Shown here: positions 31,800 through 45,000 of the stretch, piece by piece | Layout of the letters: every line of letters starts with the position of its first letter | Position numbering within the stretch: position 1 is the first letter of the stretch | Source: Celoporthe dispersa | Lineage: Eukaryota > Ascomycota > Sordariomycetes > Diaporthales > Cryphonectriaceae | DNA: 64,000 nt | Reading direction: 5' to 3' | Assembly (NCBI GenBank): GCA_016584495.1 | Contig: WAID01000002.1 | Span: forward strand, 62,001 to 126,000 | The notes under the pieces: model-generated | Told to the model about the DNA's origin: nothing | The model's database searches: none | What the model saw: the letters and a program-made list of their open reading frames with translations, nothing else | Position numbers and translations under genes: made by a program

Positions 31800-34780
31800 T
31801 TGTTTCTAGCTTATATAGGTTTTATTACTATTCTTTTTATCGTCGCAGTTAATACTTTTGTCAAGCAGCTTTAATAATAATATTCTATTCCTTATTCTTC
31901 TGGATATTAGTCTGAACTCGCTTATACTAGGCTTCCTATTGCTCGATTTTTCTTACATATTCGAAACCTTTTTATTCTCTCTCTCTAACTAACAGCCTAA
32001 TTGGGTTCATCGGATAGAATTCTCACTATAAAAGAATTTGAAGCGATAAAGGCTAAGAAGGTAGCTCTAGAGCTATAGAATTGCTGCTTCTTAATTGCTA
32101 ATATAGAAATGGTTCATCCTATAAAAAAAGCTCTAGTATAGGAGTTCTACTATCTATAGATATTAGGGGTGAGATTAATAATATTCTAGAAGCATTTTCT
32201 ATATAGATATTCTTATTCAGGGATTGATTGAATGCATTTTATTCAGATAATCCGCTTAATATTTATCTGCCCTAATAAATAATAGGAGACTCTTAATTAA
32301 GCTGGAATATTAGTCTTAATATATAAACTATATTGATCGCTCTTAGTATAGATATATTATCTTTTTGTTAGCAAGCATTTATTATGCTAGATATTTATAT
32401 AATTCTGAATTGCTTAGCTGCTATAGCTAAGATATTTCTTGCTAATCGATTATAATTATTCTCAATACTAAGCTCTGCTAAGTTTATCAACTCCCTTTTA
32501 TATATATCGATATTAGAGCGAAATTCAATCTAGGATAGCTATGTCAATATTTATTTGTAATCCGCTATGCAATAAATAGAAATTATAAGCTGGGGAAGAT
32601 ATTGCAAAAGTCTTGCTTATTCCAGCTTATATATAAAAAGCAATAAGATGCATTTCCTTCAATAATTGGTAATAATTATTGCCTATAAAATAGGCAGTTT
32701 CTTTATATATAATGAATATAATATAGGTTTAATCTGGATAGCTATATAACTGCTTATATATTTTAATAGATTCTCTGAGTCGAAGATGGAAAATCTCGAT
32801 AATATAAAGTATCTAATACTTTTTATTATTATAGACTATTATAGGGACTATCTCGATTATATAATTAGAATTTACTATTCTAAAAAACTTTTATATAGCT
32901 TCAAGTATATTTTCCCAGCTTAGCTATATAGTTGCAAGAAAGCCTTTCTTATATCGAATATTATATTATGCAAAGCTTCGGAAGCTAGTCAATTCCTCTA
33001 TAAAATAGAGAAATAGAAATCGATATTATAATGCTTTCTTATTCTTTACTTCAAATAAGTAATTGATTTTCAATTATTAGGTTTCCTTATTAAGTATGAT
33101 CTCAATATATGCAAAAAGAATAATCTTTTTTTAATTATTTTGCATATAATACCTGAAAGCAGCAAAGACAGTTTTGATAAGTATATTTCTTATATTGTTT
33201 ATCTAGATTAATTTTATTAGATTATAAAGATTGAGGAAACTGATTCGTGCATCCATTTTCTTATACTCTCTTTTATTATATAAAGATTATTTCTAAAGAT
33301 TTGAGAAATATTTATCTAAGAAGATCTGTATTATCTCACTCTCCTGCTTATATATATTGGAAGAAAGGGGGTTTTGATTTGATAATAGCAGGGGAGTAAA
33401 ATATTTTAGCAAAAAAAAGTATATAGGCAATAAGCTTTGGCTATTCAATTTCGATCTCTAGATATAATAGCCTTAATCGATTTATAATTTCGAGAAGCTA
33501 TAGCTATAATATCTGAATAGATTATAACTTAAGCTGTAAAAAGAGAAAGCTAATTATAGCAAAGGCAGGGAAAGAAAATAAAAATTGAGATTTGCAGTAT
33601 ATATTTGATAAAGGAAAGTGCAATATAAGATAAAGAGATTAAAGATTGAAATTCTAATTTAATAATTATAATACTATTGAGATTGCAGAATCAAAATAGA
33701 GAATATGAATTAGTAGAATAGCTATCTCTAAGAATTATTATTAAGAGATAAGAGAAAGAAGAGATTATACTAGTTTTCAAGATTGATTTAGCTAGCTTAG
33801 GAATTTTTCTTATTGCAATCGAAATTAATAATTCTTTTCTACTCTTGTTAATTAGCAATAAGCTAGATCTTTAGCTAAGCTAGGATTATTGAGTAAATCA
33901 GGCAAGAATTGTGATTAGGAAAGTATAATAGTATTTTCCTTCTCTTTCTCAATCTGGCATAATTCTATCTTCTTATCTATTCTCACTCAGCTATTCCACT
34001 TCTCTTTCTTTTCCACTTCTATTCTTTCTTATAGATTTCTTCTTCTCTTTCTCTACTTAAGCTTAAGATATAAATCAATATATTTCAAATCGTTACTAAT
34101 ATTATCTTTTCTTTGCAAATCAATCTAATATAGCAGCAAGATAGAAGCGATTAGAATTAATTTATCATTTCTATCTATCTTTCCAATATCAATATTTGCT
34201 TTCTTATTATCTATAATTAATATTTCTTTATAAATAAGACTATTTTCTCTACTATTCATAGCAAGCTAGATATAATCTATTGCTTCTAAATTATCTATAG
34301 CAATTTTTCTCTTTAGAATAATCTAATTGCTAGCCTTATCTATATTTAGGAATTTTTTCAACTAAAAGCTGCTTAAGAGATTATCTTATAATCTATCTTA
34401 ATATGCAAAGCTAATGCAAAGCTATTTGGAGAATATCTCGGGTATATCTTTGCTCAGGCTGACTAGTCATAATATTTTTTTATCTAGTCATATAATTATC
34501 GCAATCTTGTCTCCTGCGATTATTATGCTTGTCGATATGCCTTGGCTTTTATGCTAGTTAATAGCATCCAGCTCAATATAAACTAGCCTTTCCTCGAGTG
34601 CATCTCTTTATTCAGTTTCTTTAATAGCAAATATAGCAATTATATCTACTATGCTAAAATAAAGTATAATTATACTTAAGATATTCTATGTATTAATAAT
34701 TAGCATGCATAAATAAGAGTTTCACTTATTCGTTTCTATTTAGATCTAAGCATTTGCTAATATTTTCTCTTATTTTTTTG
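31800..34780 (-). pseudogene. D0 accessory sense region downstream of integrase
   Basis: Collinear with D2 50,650-53,600, in which open frames are clearer. Here RIP has removed nearly all open sequence. See the D2 entry for description. Confidence 0.4.
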
Positions 34781-34831
34781 CTATAGTATTGCAATTTATT
34801 TGATCAATTAAGCCTATATTAAATATTTAGT

Positions 34832-35429
34832 ATGATTTTGGATTTGAGTATTGATAATAAAGCATACTGGATTATAAAAAGCTAATATTAGTTTCTAAAA
34901 TGCAATAGTATTTCTTATAGCGATATTGAATAGGTAGATAGCATTCTTTCCAACTTCTGCTCTTCTGAAAACGATTAGAATGCCTTATATCCGAGAAAGC
35001 TATTCTCTTTTTCTCGCCTAATTGGAGAATTAAGTCAGTCTGCACTATAAGCGAAAGCTGAACTTGCTTAAATATCTCTAGCTAAGTTTGCATCCAAACT
35101 AATTAGAAAAAGTAAAATCAGATCTTATATAAAGACTCCAAATACTAAAGCAAAAGGCAAGAGAAAAGGAAAAGAAATAGTAGATTCTTATATTCAAAAG
35201 CTCTCTAGATCTCCTAGAAAGAAAAAGAACTCAATAAGCTAAAGATTCTTATAATATCGAAGCTGCATTATTCTTAAATAAAGCTAAGAATTTTTAAACT
35301 ATTATCTAATAATTTGATTTTCGATCAAATATAAGCTTGAATCGGAATAATTAATAATATTAATAGAATATGCAAGATTTGTTTTAAAACTTAATCAGCT
35401 GCTTTATTTATAAATCCAATTTTAAATAA
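34832..35429 (+). pseudogene. D0 copy of the opposite-strand ORF
   Basis: Aligns with the D2 ORF at 53,640-54,245 on the strand opposite gag-pol. More in-frame stops and one extra base near 35,225 distinguish it. Blocks such as NALYPRKL and QKLSRSPRKK survive. Confidence 0.45.
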
Positions 35430-35899
35430 TCTTTTTAAGAATATAGTAAGAAAATAATGCAAGAATAATAATAAATAAAAATAAAATAAAATAATAAATA
35501 ATTATTTTAATTAAACTATATTTTAGTATAATATTTCCTATGCATTGCTTTTATATAATCTCGATAATTTAAATACTTTATATCTGAATATCTTATTCTG
35601 TACTAGATTTTTGAAAATTTATCAGAATATTATATTATTTGTAATAAGTAGTAGAATAATAATAGACAAATTATTATTTCTTCTCTCCTAGCAAAATACG
35701 CGAAAAGAGAATAGATAAGGAAAATATGCTTTTGCAATATAAAGAAAGATAAAAAGAAACTATTCTTAATTTTGAGCAAAAAATATAGATTTAATAGGAA
35801 TAGAGATATATATTCTATTGCAGTCTACTTTCTCTTATTCTCTCTTTTCCTTCTTAATAGCTTATATAAACTTACTATCTATATAATTATTATTATTAT

Positions 35900-38800
35900 T
35901 AGCATTATTATTATTCTCAATAATTAAATTAATAATATTAGGATTAAGAATCGTTTATATAAGCATACTTTTATATTCAATAATATTAGATACTTAGAAT
36001 ACTATATTATTATCTAGATTAGCTTTATAAATTTCCAGTATATAATTATCAAATTCCTTACACTATAATATTTGCAAAGATATTAATTTATTAGTTAATA
36101 ATTATTTAGTAATAATCTTAATATCTTCTTCCTAAAGTATAGATATTTCTAGCTTTTATATCTTGCTTGCATTTTATACAAACTTTTTAATATTAATTAC
36201 TAAGTATATGCTTTTAAGCAAAATGCTATCTATAATCTTAAGATAATAAGCATTTTTATCTAAGACTTAAGCAATAATATATAATCTTTTCTATTTATAT
36301 AAAATCTTCATATTGCATAAATAGCTTATTTTCTTAATATAATTATAGATAAGGACTAAATCTCTCAAATAGAATTATACTTTTCTTATCAAGCTATATA
36401 TTTATGCTTTCTTTGCTATTTTCTCTCGATATGCCTATATAGCTTTAATTATATATAGCATATCTTTCTGCTTGGCAGCAATTATGCGAAAATGTATTTC
36501 AAATGCTTCTTAAAGCAATTGATTTGCAGATTAGGCAAAGACTTTCTATATCAGAATTTCCGTTTCAATTGGAATAAGAAGCTCCTAGCTGAATATTAGA
36601 TAAAAAGGGCTATACTTATAAGATTATCAAATAGATATTCTTTCTATAAAAAGAGCAATTCTTAGATATTGCTTCTATTACTATAATTGCATATCCGCAA
36701 GCTTAGCAAGTGCATTGGCAATCGAAAAATATCTTGCTTCTATTTGGCTTTAAGCATAAAGATTATAGCTAAAGATCTGAACAAGCAGGATTTCCAAAGC
36801 TTTGATAGATCTCGCTATCTTAGCTTTATTTTCAAGCTTTCTATTTATAATAATCTTAAGAAAGCAGTCAAAAATGAGAATAACCTCTTCCAGAATAAAC
36901 TTCTATATTGCCTCAGCTATAGCTTTCTTAAGCAGTCTTGCAATAATATATCCTATCAAATTATATTAAACTTTAGCAAAATATCTGAATCTGCTATTCT
37001 TAGCTATATATTGAATATCGATGCTGACTTTTATAAAAGATTGATTTAGCATAAAAAGAATAATCTCTTCTTTCTATATTTTAAAAATCAAATTTAGTAT
37101 ACTTTTCATATTCTGCTATAGTATTGGAAATATCTATTTATAATTTTTTCCAAAAGTATAATTACTTAATCCGAGCAATTATTAAATCCTAGCTTTAATA
37201 ACTAAACTTAGCATAATATTCCTTCAAGATGCAATATCGAAGATTAGGATTATTTATTACTCTTTGCTATAGATATTTGCTTTCAGCTCTATACTATAAA
37301 GCTTAATCAATTACTTAATAATTCAATGCTTCAGCTATAAAGCTTTTTTATTAGCATTGAGAAAGCTTTGCTAGTATTATGCTTTTGCATAAGAACTTAG
37401 TATATTAGATTAATTACTAGGTTTAATAAAGATTAAGATTTAACAATAGTATTAATTCCGCTTTAGCAGCTTCTATACTATTGAGTTGAATATTGCATCA
37501 TGCTTCGACATCGCTGTCTTCATCTTTTTGCAATAAGGTTAAATATAGTAGCTTTGAGAATATATTAGCTATTAGATTCTTCAATCCAAGTATATATTTT
37601 ACAACAAAATCGAATATTTTAATAATTGCAATTTATCTATTTATTAAAGTATTTAGTATATTATTTATTCTGCTATTAAGTTAATCAACCAATATATAAG
37701 CATTGGTTTTCAAAATAAAATAATATTTATAAAAATATTAGCGAAGAGATTGCAAGGCAAATAGAATAGCTTAGCATTCTCTTTTAGTAATATTATACTT
37801 TTGCGCAGCAATTGTTCAAATTTTACTAATAAAGCAAGCAAGCTTTCTATATTTTTCAATAATCTATATTAGAATTATACTCTAGCCAAAAAAATTTATA
37901 TTAATTATAAGTATAATCTTGCTAATAATTGGGCTATAATTAATAGCAATAATAATAAGCTTAATAGTAAGAGCTTGAATAAAGATTCGAATTGCTTTCT
38001 TATATTTGTCTTTCTATAATTATAATACGCTTTTTTTTAAGAGATTATAGAATAATTATATAATAATAGCAAAGTTCTAAATCTATATTATATAGTATAT
38101 AACCAAATTAAGAAAAAAGCGAATATTTTTAATATCTTTATATACTATCTAAGCTTAAAGCTTTATAATCTTCCTATCCTAAAGCTATCTTTTATTGGAA
38201 TTGATAATATATCTAATTATATTAATTTTCATCTAATACTATTCAGATTTAAAGGCAGAAATAATAGTATTAGCAAGCTTAGTATTTACTAAGACTTTAT
38301 CTAGATTGGCAATATATTCAGCGATAAAATAACAGATATCTAGAATATTAGGAAATATCTCATTATTATAGATTATTACTAAGCTTCGAATCGGAATATT
38401 ATTAAAGAATAATTAATATATATAAGAAATAAGATTATATAAGAGTTTGATTATAACTCTTATGAATTAAGCTATTAAATTAGTCGCTTTCTATAGTAGA
38501 GTATATATCCTAAATAGGCTTAAAAATATCGAGAAAGTAATTATATCCCTGCTATTGGAATGCAATAAAACTTGATTATATCCAAAAAAGAAGTCTAATA
38601 ATAATAGTACTTTATATATAGCGAAGTTCTCTGAGAATTCATCTAATGCTGGCAATATGAAAATATTTTTGAGTATATACTTGTTATATTTCTAGGCATT
38701 ATTGATTAAATATAGCTTGCTATTCTTTTTCTTAATAAGAAATTAATTATTGCGATAAAATATATAACTTTCCTCAATAATCTTTCTATTAATATGCTGT

Positions 38801-41602
38801 TTTAAGATATCAATTAATTTCTAATAAAAGGCATTTGGCATAAGAATATATCTCTTTTAGAAGACTTTATATAGAATAGTTTTAATTTTTTATAATAAAG
38901 CTATTTTTTCAATAATTTGGCTGATCTTAGTAAAATCTTAAGCTAATGCTTTAATACGATTGCAAAGCATATGCTTAAATATCTTAAGCTCCTTATTATT
39001 AAGCTCATTGCAATTATTCTTTTTTATATCCGCTTAGTATTCAGATATAAGATAATTATCCAAATTAATAGAGCTAAACTTTAGCTTAATCCAATCATTA
39101 TATTTGATTAGCTTTATAGACTATTAAGCTTTTTCTTATTTCCTTTATCTTAGATAGCTTCTATCTAAGCTTTCCTTTAAGCATAGATTTATCTAGCTGC
39201 GAATTATTAATAAGCTTGATCTTTCTTATTTTTGATTTGTATATTATATTGATTAAGCCTAAAATATTCTCCTTCTCCTCTTTAAGTTTTTATATTAGAT
39301 AAGATAATTGAAGTTTAATATGCATCCTATATAGATAAAAGCTTCGATACTCCTTCTCTTTTATAATCTGAGAGTATCTTTTCTTTAACTCCCTCTCTAT
39401 TATCTTAATAGACAGATTATTGATTATTGCCTTAATTTCATCTTTGGGAATAGATATTACTAGTATATCTCCAGATTCGAGATGCATTTAGAAAAGGATA
39501 TCTTCGCTACTAATAGCTTTGCATTTCTCGAAATAGCTACTAGTATTTAGTTTTTTAATATATAAGCTTTCCTTTTTTCAAGACTTTTCTTACTACTAAC
39601 TATAGTAATAAGATAAATCTCTTCGAAAGCGAAACTTATATAGAGAAATCCAAAATATATATAATTGAATGAAAATTTAGTTTGTATAATAAATAGCATT
39701 CCTAATAGCATAGAATAATTCAGCATTATCATTTTATTATCTATAATATAGAAAATAACCTATTTAGAAAAATCTTTATAGAATATTTTAATCTCAAATA
39801 TTCTAATTAATGCTATATCAGACCCATTATAAGTCCTAAATATAATATTAATAATAAATATATAGAGCAGCCCAAACTTAGTATAGAATATTAGAGAAAT
39901 TAGATTTATCTTAGCTTCTGAATCTAGCATAGCTTGGATAAATGCATGCTCTCTATTATCAAAACGAAAAGTAAGATAGGATATTAGAGCAATACTCCGA
40001 TTATAAAAGCTATTCAATATAGCTATTAAAGATATAATTAAAAAGTTCGTATATCTATTGAATGCTTTTATTATATTAATTAAAAGCATTATGCTCTCTT
40101 TTTTAGCCGAAAAGCTTATATTTTGGATAATTAGAAGCTTTGCAAGCCTCGTAAGATATTCAGAAATATTATAACTATTAACAATCTATTTGCCAATTAT
40201 ACTAGAAAGTTAGAATAAAATCGAAATCTAAAGCTTTCTCTAAGAAATAGATATTAAATTAGTATTTGATAATCTATATAAGTCTGTGCTTAGACTCTTA
40301 TTAAAATCGATAATCTCTCAAGCTTTTGAGTCGATTTTCTAAAAACTATAGATTAACCAAATTCTTTATCCAGGTACTATAATAGTTATCTCTTTCCCGA
40401 AAACTTTGAAGAAATAGTCTAGAAATTGGTTCAAAAATTTATTATAAATAGCTTAAGCAATAAGCTTTGCTTGTCCAGCATTAGATAGCTTCCCAATATT
40501 GAGCAGCTTCTTAACTATTAGCTAGTTTGGGATTTCAATATCTATTATACCTTTTTCCCTATCAATCTCATTAGAATCCTAAGCTATCTTATTAATTCTG
40601 CGCTTCTTAGCTTCGCTAGCATTGATTTGGCTCTAAATAAGCCTAATATTAATAGAGTTCATACTGAATAAGAGTTTTGAGAGATATAATTAAGCTTTAT
40701 AAGAAGTAAAATAAGTATTGCCAATCTTAATCTCTCTATTAGTATTAAGGAACTTAATATTATTAGTCTAATACTAGCTTATATATTTTGGAATAGAATC
40801 TATCTTCTTTTATAGAGTTTTATTCTTGGCTAGCTCTATATTGCTTTGCTACTTTTTATCTTTCTTAATTAAGCTAATATATTAAGCGATTTATAATTTA
40901 TTAAAGCCTTTTTTTCAATATTTTTTACAAATACTAAGAATTAAGCGAAAGATGTCTATATTGGGATTATCTTTAGCAAATATAATCTATTTATATAATA
41001 CTAGTATAGATTTCGAATTAAGAAACTCTATTTGATTATCAAAATGCTATTCAGATTTAAATAAAGCTAAGGCATAATAGATATTATTACTTATAAAAGT
41101 GCTAAATTCGATATACTTATAAGCATTATAAGATTTAGAACTGTATTTATAGTATCTTTTGATAATCCTATCCTTTTTGAGAATATTATTGATCTCTGCT
41201 CGCCATATTTTCATATAAATCTTATCCTTCTCTTCAGAGCTTATATAGATAATATCTGCTTAGAGAGAGTTAATTCTACTCTATACTAGCTTCCAAAAGA
41301 ACAATTATCTTCGGATAGCTTAGCTATTGAGAGATAGTTTGAAAAGCTTTTGTCTATTTATAAGAGATTCTATAGATCTATTTAAGATCTTCTCCCTATT
41401 TCTTTAGAGACTAAGCTATAGTAATCTAATCAATCTGAAGCTATTCTATCTTGGAAGCCAGATCTGCTAAATCTTGATTACCCTTCTAAGCATTCTTATA
41501 CTTCAGAATCTATTTAGCTAATGCAGCTATTTCTTAAGAAAATTGATAATGCAAGGGATTCATAGATTGCTATTCTTAACCCATGCTTTGATCAGAAGCT
41601 AT
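35900..41602 (-). pseudogene. D0 gag-pol remnant
   Basis: Protease site reads AMLDSEAKINLIS (inside 40,089-39,760), from expected DSGAE. The RT catalytic motif reads FFNNI (38,387-38,401), with both aspartates lost. The integrase region lies around 36,650-37,050; the long plus-strand frame there is only its antisense. The gag part is cut at 41,602 by D1. Confidence 0.65.
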
Positions 41603-41917
41603 TATTGTGGTGGCCAGTAGAGTGGACCTTAAGACATGGAATGTAGGTGGGTTTTGAGGTCGTTCAGATATAAGAATGCAGCCCCCATTCATTTTTTTTC
41701 TACGCTTAGATAGAAATAACAAGCAATCTTCCTTTCTTTTCTCAATTTGAGCCCTCTAAATAGATCTAAAGCAGGCTTTTCACTCTGACCTTATGCATAT
41801 ATAGCCTTCGTTTATTATCGTCCTTGTGATTGATTCAGCATGCTTGGATTATATAAGCTCTTGCCCATTACTTTAATATTCATCTTTTCGTGCGATAGCG
41901 CCCAAGGTTCTGGTTTA
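41603..41917 (+). repeat. 5' LTR of D1
   Basis: Starts TATTGTGGTGGCCAG (ancestral TGTTGTGG) and ends GGTTCTGGTTTA. It is 315 bp, in the opposite orientation to the D0 and D2 LTRs. Confidence 0.87.
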
Positions 41918-42097
41918 ATAATGCAGTAAATATAGACTTAGCTATTCAGGCTAGTAATTCAAAGCTATCTTCATTATAGCTTGTAAAGGCTAGTAATAGC
42001 AGTAAGTCATACCCTATAGACAGGCATACTTCTTTCCCCAATATTCTTTTCTCTTAATTATTTTGTTTGAATATTGATATTCAATAGGCTGCGCATT

Positions 42098-45000
42098 ATG
42101 CCTAGACTCTGGATTATACTTGAAGCTTCTCAAGAGAAGGCAAAGGCTGAATAAAGAGAGGATAGTATAAATTCCAGTCAGTAAGCGATAAACGAGTTAT
42201 CGAATCCGCATGCTAATATTACGAAGAAACAAATTCCTTTTTCTGCAATTCCTTATTACTCTTACACAAAATCCTGCATATCTCAAGCCTATATATACTA
42301 ATATAGATACAACTTTGATAAAAGTAGATCTTTAACTAGGATAATAAGTATTATATTTTTGTTAAATAATATTCTGCAACAAGAAGCAAGATAAGCAATC
42401 AAGCTTCTAGTTCGAATAGTGCAATTTGCTAAGATATATATAGCCAAATTATTTATTTAGATTAGAAATTTGTTGATTGCGATATTACAAAAAAGAAAAA
42501 ATAAGAGATATTGGAAATAAGAAGAGATTCAAATACACAGCAAATAGAGATAAAAATACGCAATAACTAAGCCGAAACCCGAATTATGCAGAATACTTTA
42601 TGCTTATTCAGCAAAAACAGTATTAATCAATACAATAGTTAATAAAAGCGATCTTTATTAAGCATAAAACAGTTTATTCACCTGCTCACTATCTGCTTTC
42701 AATATCTTATTATTCATATACCAGCCTGCTTATCAGTCCTCAGCATTAATATTCTTCGCTTTACCAAACTAATCTCTTAATCAGATTAGAGAATATTGCT
42801 ATTATAGCGCTGCTCAATTAAAGCCTATAATATAAGTTAATAAAGAGTTAACTCAGGCATTATCGATAGAAAGAAAGAATAGCCTTAATCTTAGAAAGCT
42901 CGATTAAGAATATTCCTGACTCTTCAAAGCCTCCTTCTAGCAGCCGATATAAGCCGAACTTCAGGTTCCCATCTCACAGTAAGCTAGCAAGAGCAGATCT
43001 TACTCTATTCTCTCAGATCGAAATTTCCTCTTAGCTTAAGCGCTTTGATTAATAGTATAAGATCAAAAGCATTAGAGATAATAAAATTCTTAATTTTATG
43101 AGAGATTATTATATAGATTCGATTATAGCAAGTGAAATAGAGCACTATATTACAAGCACTAGTATTTGGAAAGATTAGAAGAATCGATTATTTATTACTT
43201 ACCAATTTTAGGATTATCTTCAAGCCTATATGCTAGAATAGAAGCGCTTTAATATTTTGAATAATTGCTTTATTATAGATACTGCTAATCTGTAGTCGTT
43301 CATCGTCGATTATAATAATGCCTTAACTCGTCTTGGGATCTAGGAAAACTAGCCTATTGCTAAAGCTTGGATAAAACTCTCTTCAATATAAATAAAGCAT
43401 TTTAGGATTAATTATAGTATTACTACTGAGAATATTATCAATAAGATATAGCCTTTTTTTATAGAGAAGCTTCTCTTAGTCTATAAGGAGATACTTTAAG
43501 AGAAGACTCAAGATTAACTTGCATATAGGGCTATCAATCTCAAACTCAATTAGCTAACTCAACTTCAATCTCTATTATAGCTAATGCTTGAACAAATTAT
43601 ATCTATTCTTATATCTCGACCAATATATATAGCTCCCAATTAAAGCATAGATCAAAGATAGCAATCTATGAATCTCTTGCATTATCAGTTTTCTTAAGAA
43701 ATAGCTGCACTAGCCAAATAGATTCTGAAGTATAAGAATACTTAGAAAGATAATCAAGACTTAGCAGACCTGGCTTTCAAGATAGAATAGCTCCGGATTA
43801 ATCAGATTGCTATAGCTTAGTCTCTGAAGAAATAGGAAGAAAACTTTAAGCAGATTTATAGAATCTCCTATAAGCAAACGAAAGCTTTTCAAACTATCTC
43901 TCAATAGCTAAGCTATCCGAAGATAGTTGTTCTTTAAAAAGCCAGTACAAGGCAGAACTAACTCTCTCCAAGCAGGTATTATCTATATAAGCCTCAAGGA
44001 AAAGGGTGAGATCTATACAGAGATATAGCAAGCAGAGATCAATAATATCCTCAAGAAGGATAGGATCATTAGAAAGTACTATAGATATAATTCCAAATCT
44101 TATAATATTTATAAGTATATCAAGCTTAGCATTCTTATAAGTAATAGTATCTATTATGCCCTAGCTTTATCCAAACCTGAATAGTATTTTGGCAATTGAA
44201 TAAAATTTCTTAATTCGAAATCTATACTAATATTATATAGATAGATTATATTTGCTAAAGATAATCCTAATATAGATATCTTTCGCTTGATTTTTTAATA
44301 TTTGTGAGAAATATTAGAAAAAAAGCTTCAATAAACTGTAGATTGCTCGATATATTAGCCTAATTAAAGAAAATAAAAAGTAGCGAAGCAATATAGAGCT
44401 AGCTAAGAATAAGATTCTATAGGAGAAAATAGATCCTATTCCAAAATATATAAGCTAATATTAGATTAATAATATTGAGTTTCTCAGTACTAATAGAGAG
44501 ATTGAGATTAGCAATATCTATCTTACTTTTTATAAAGCTTAATCATATCTCTTAAAACTCTTATTTAATGTGAATTCTATTAGTATTAGGCTTATCTAGG
44601 GCTAAATCAATACTAGCAAAGCTAAGAAGCGCAGAATTAGTAAGATAGCTTAAGATCTTAGTGAGATTGATAGGGAAAGAGATATAATAGATATTGAAAT
44701 CCCAAATCAGCTAATAGTTGAGGAGCTGCTTAATATTAGAAAGCTATCCAATACTGGATAAGCAGAGCTTACTGCTTAGGCTATCTATGATAAACTTTTG
44801 AACCAGTTTCTAGACTATCCTTTCAAAATTTCCAGAAGAGAGATAACTATTATAATACCCGGATAGAGAGCTTAGTTAATCTATAGTCTTCAGAGAGTCG
44901 ATTTAGAAGCTTAAGAGATTATCGATCTTGATAAGAGTCTAAGCGCAGACCTATATAGGTTATCGGATACTAATTTAATATCTATTCCTTAGAGAAAGCC

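Larger units (their letters stand above)
31253..41602 (-). mobile_element. Element D0 (Gypsy, second family), left part, heavily RIP-mutated
   Basis: Begins with a 3' LTR (31,253-31,569) and a polypurine tract on the minus strand (TGGAGAAGGAA, 31,570-31,580). It is collinear with D2 (50,073 to about 60,413) and ends inside gag at CAGAAGCTAT, where D1 starts. Its 5' part must lie beyond the window. Differences from D2 are overwhelmingly G-to-A and C-to-T. Confidence 0.82.

Noticed and set aside
36687..37049. A 120-residue plus-strand gene
   Set aside because: It is the antisense of the D0 integrase region; the same antisense frame appears at 55,434-55,775 opposite the D2 integrase.
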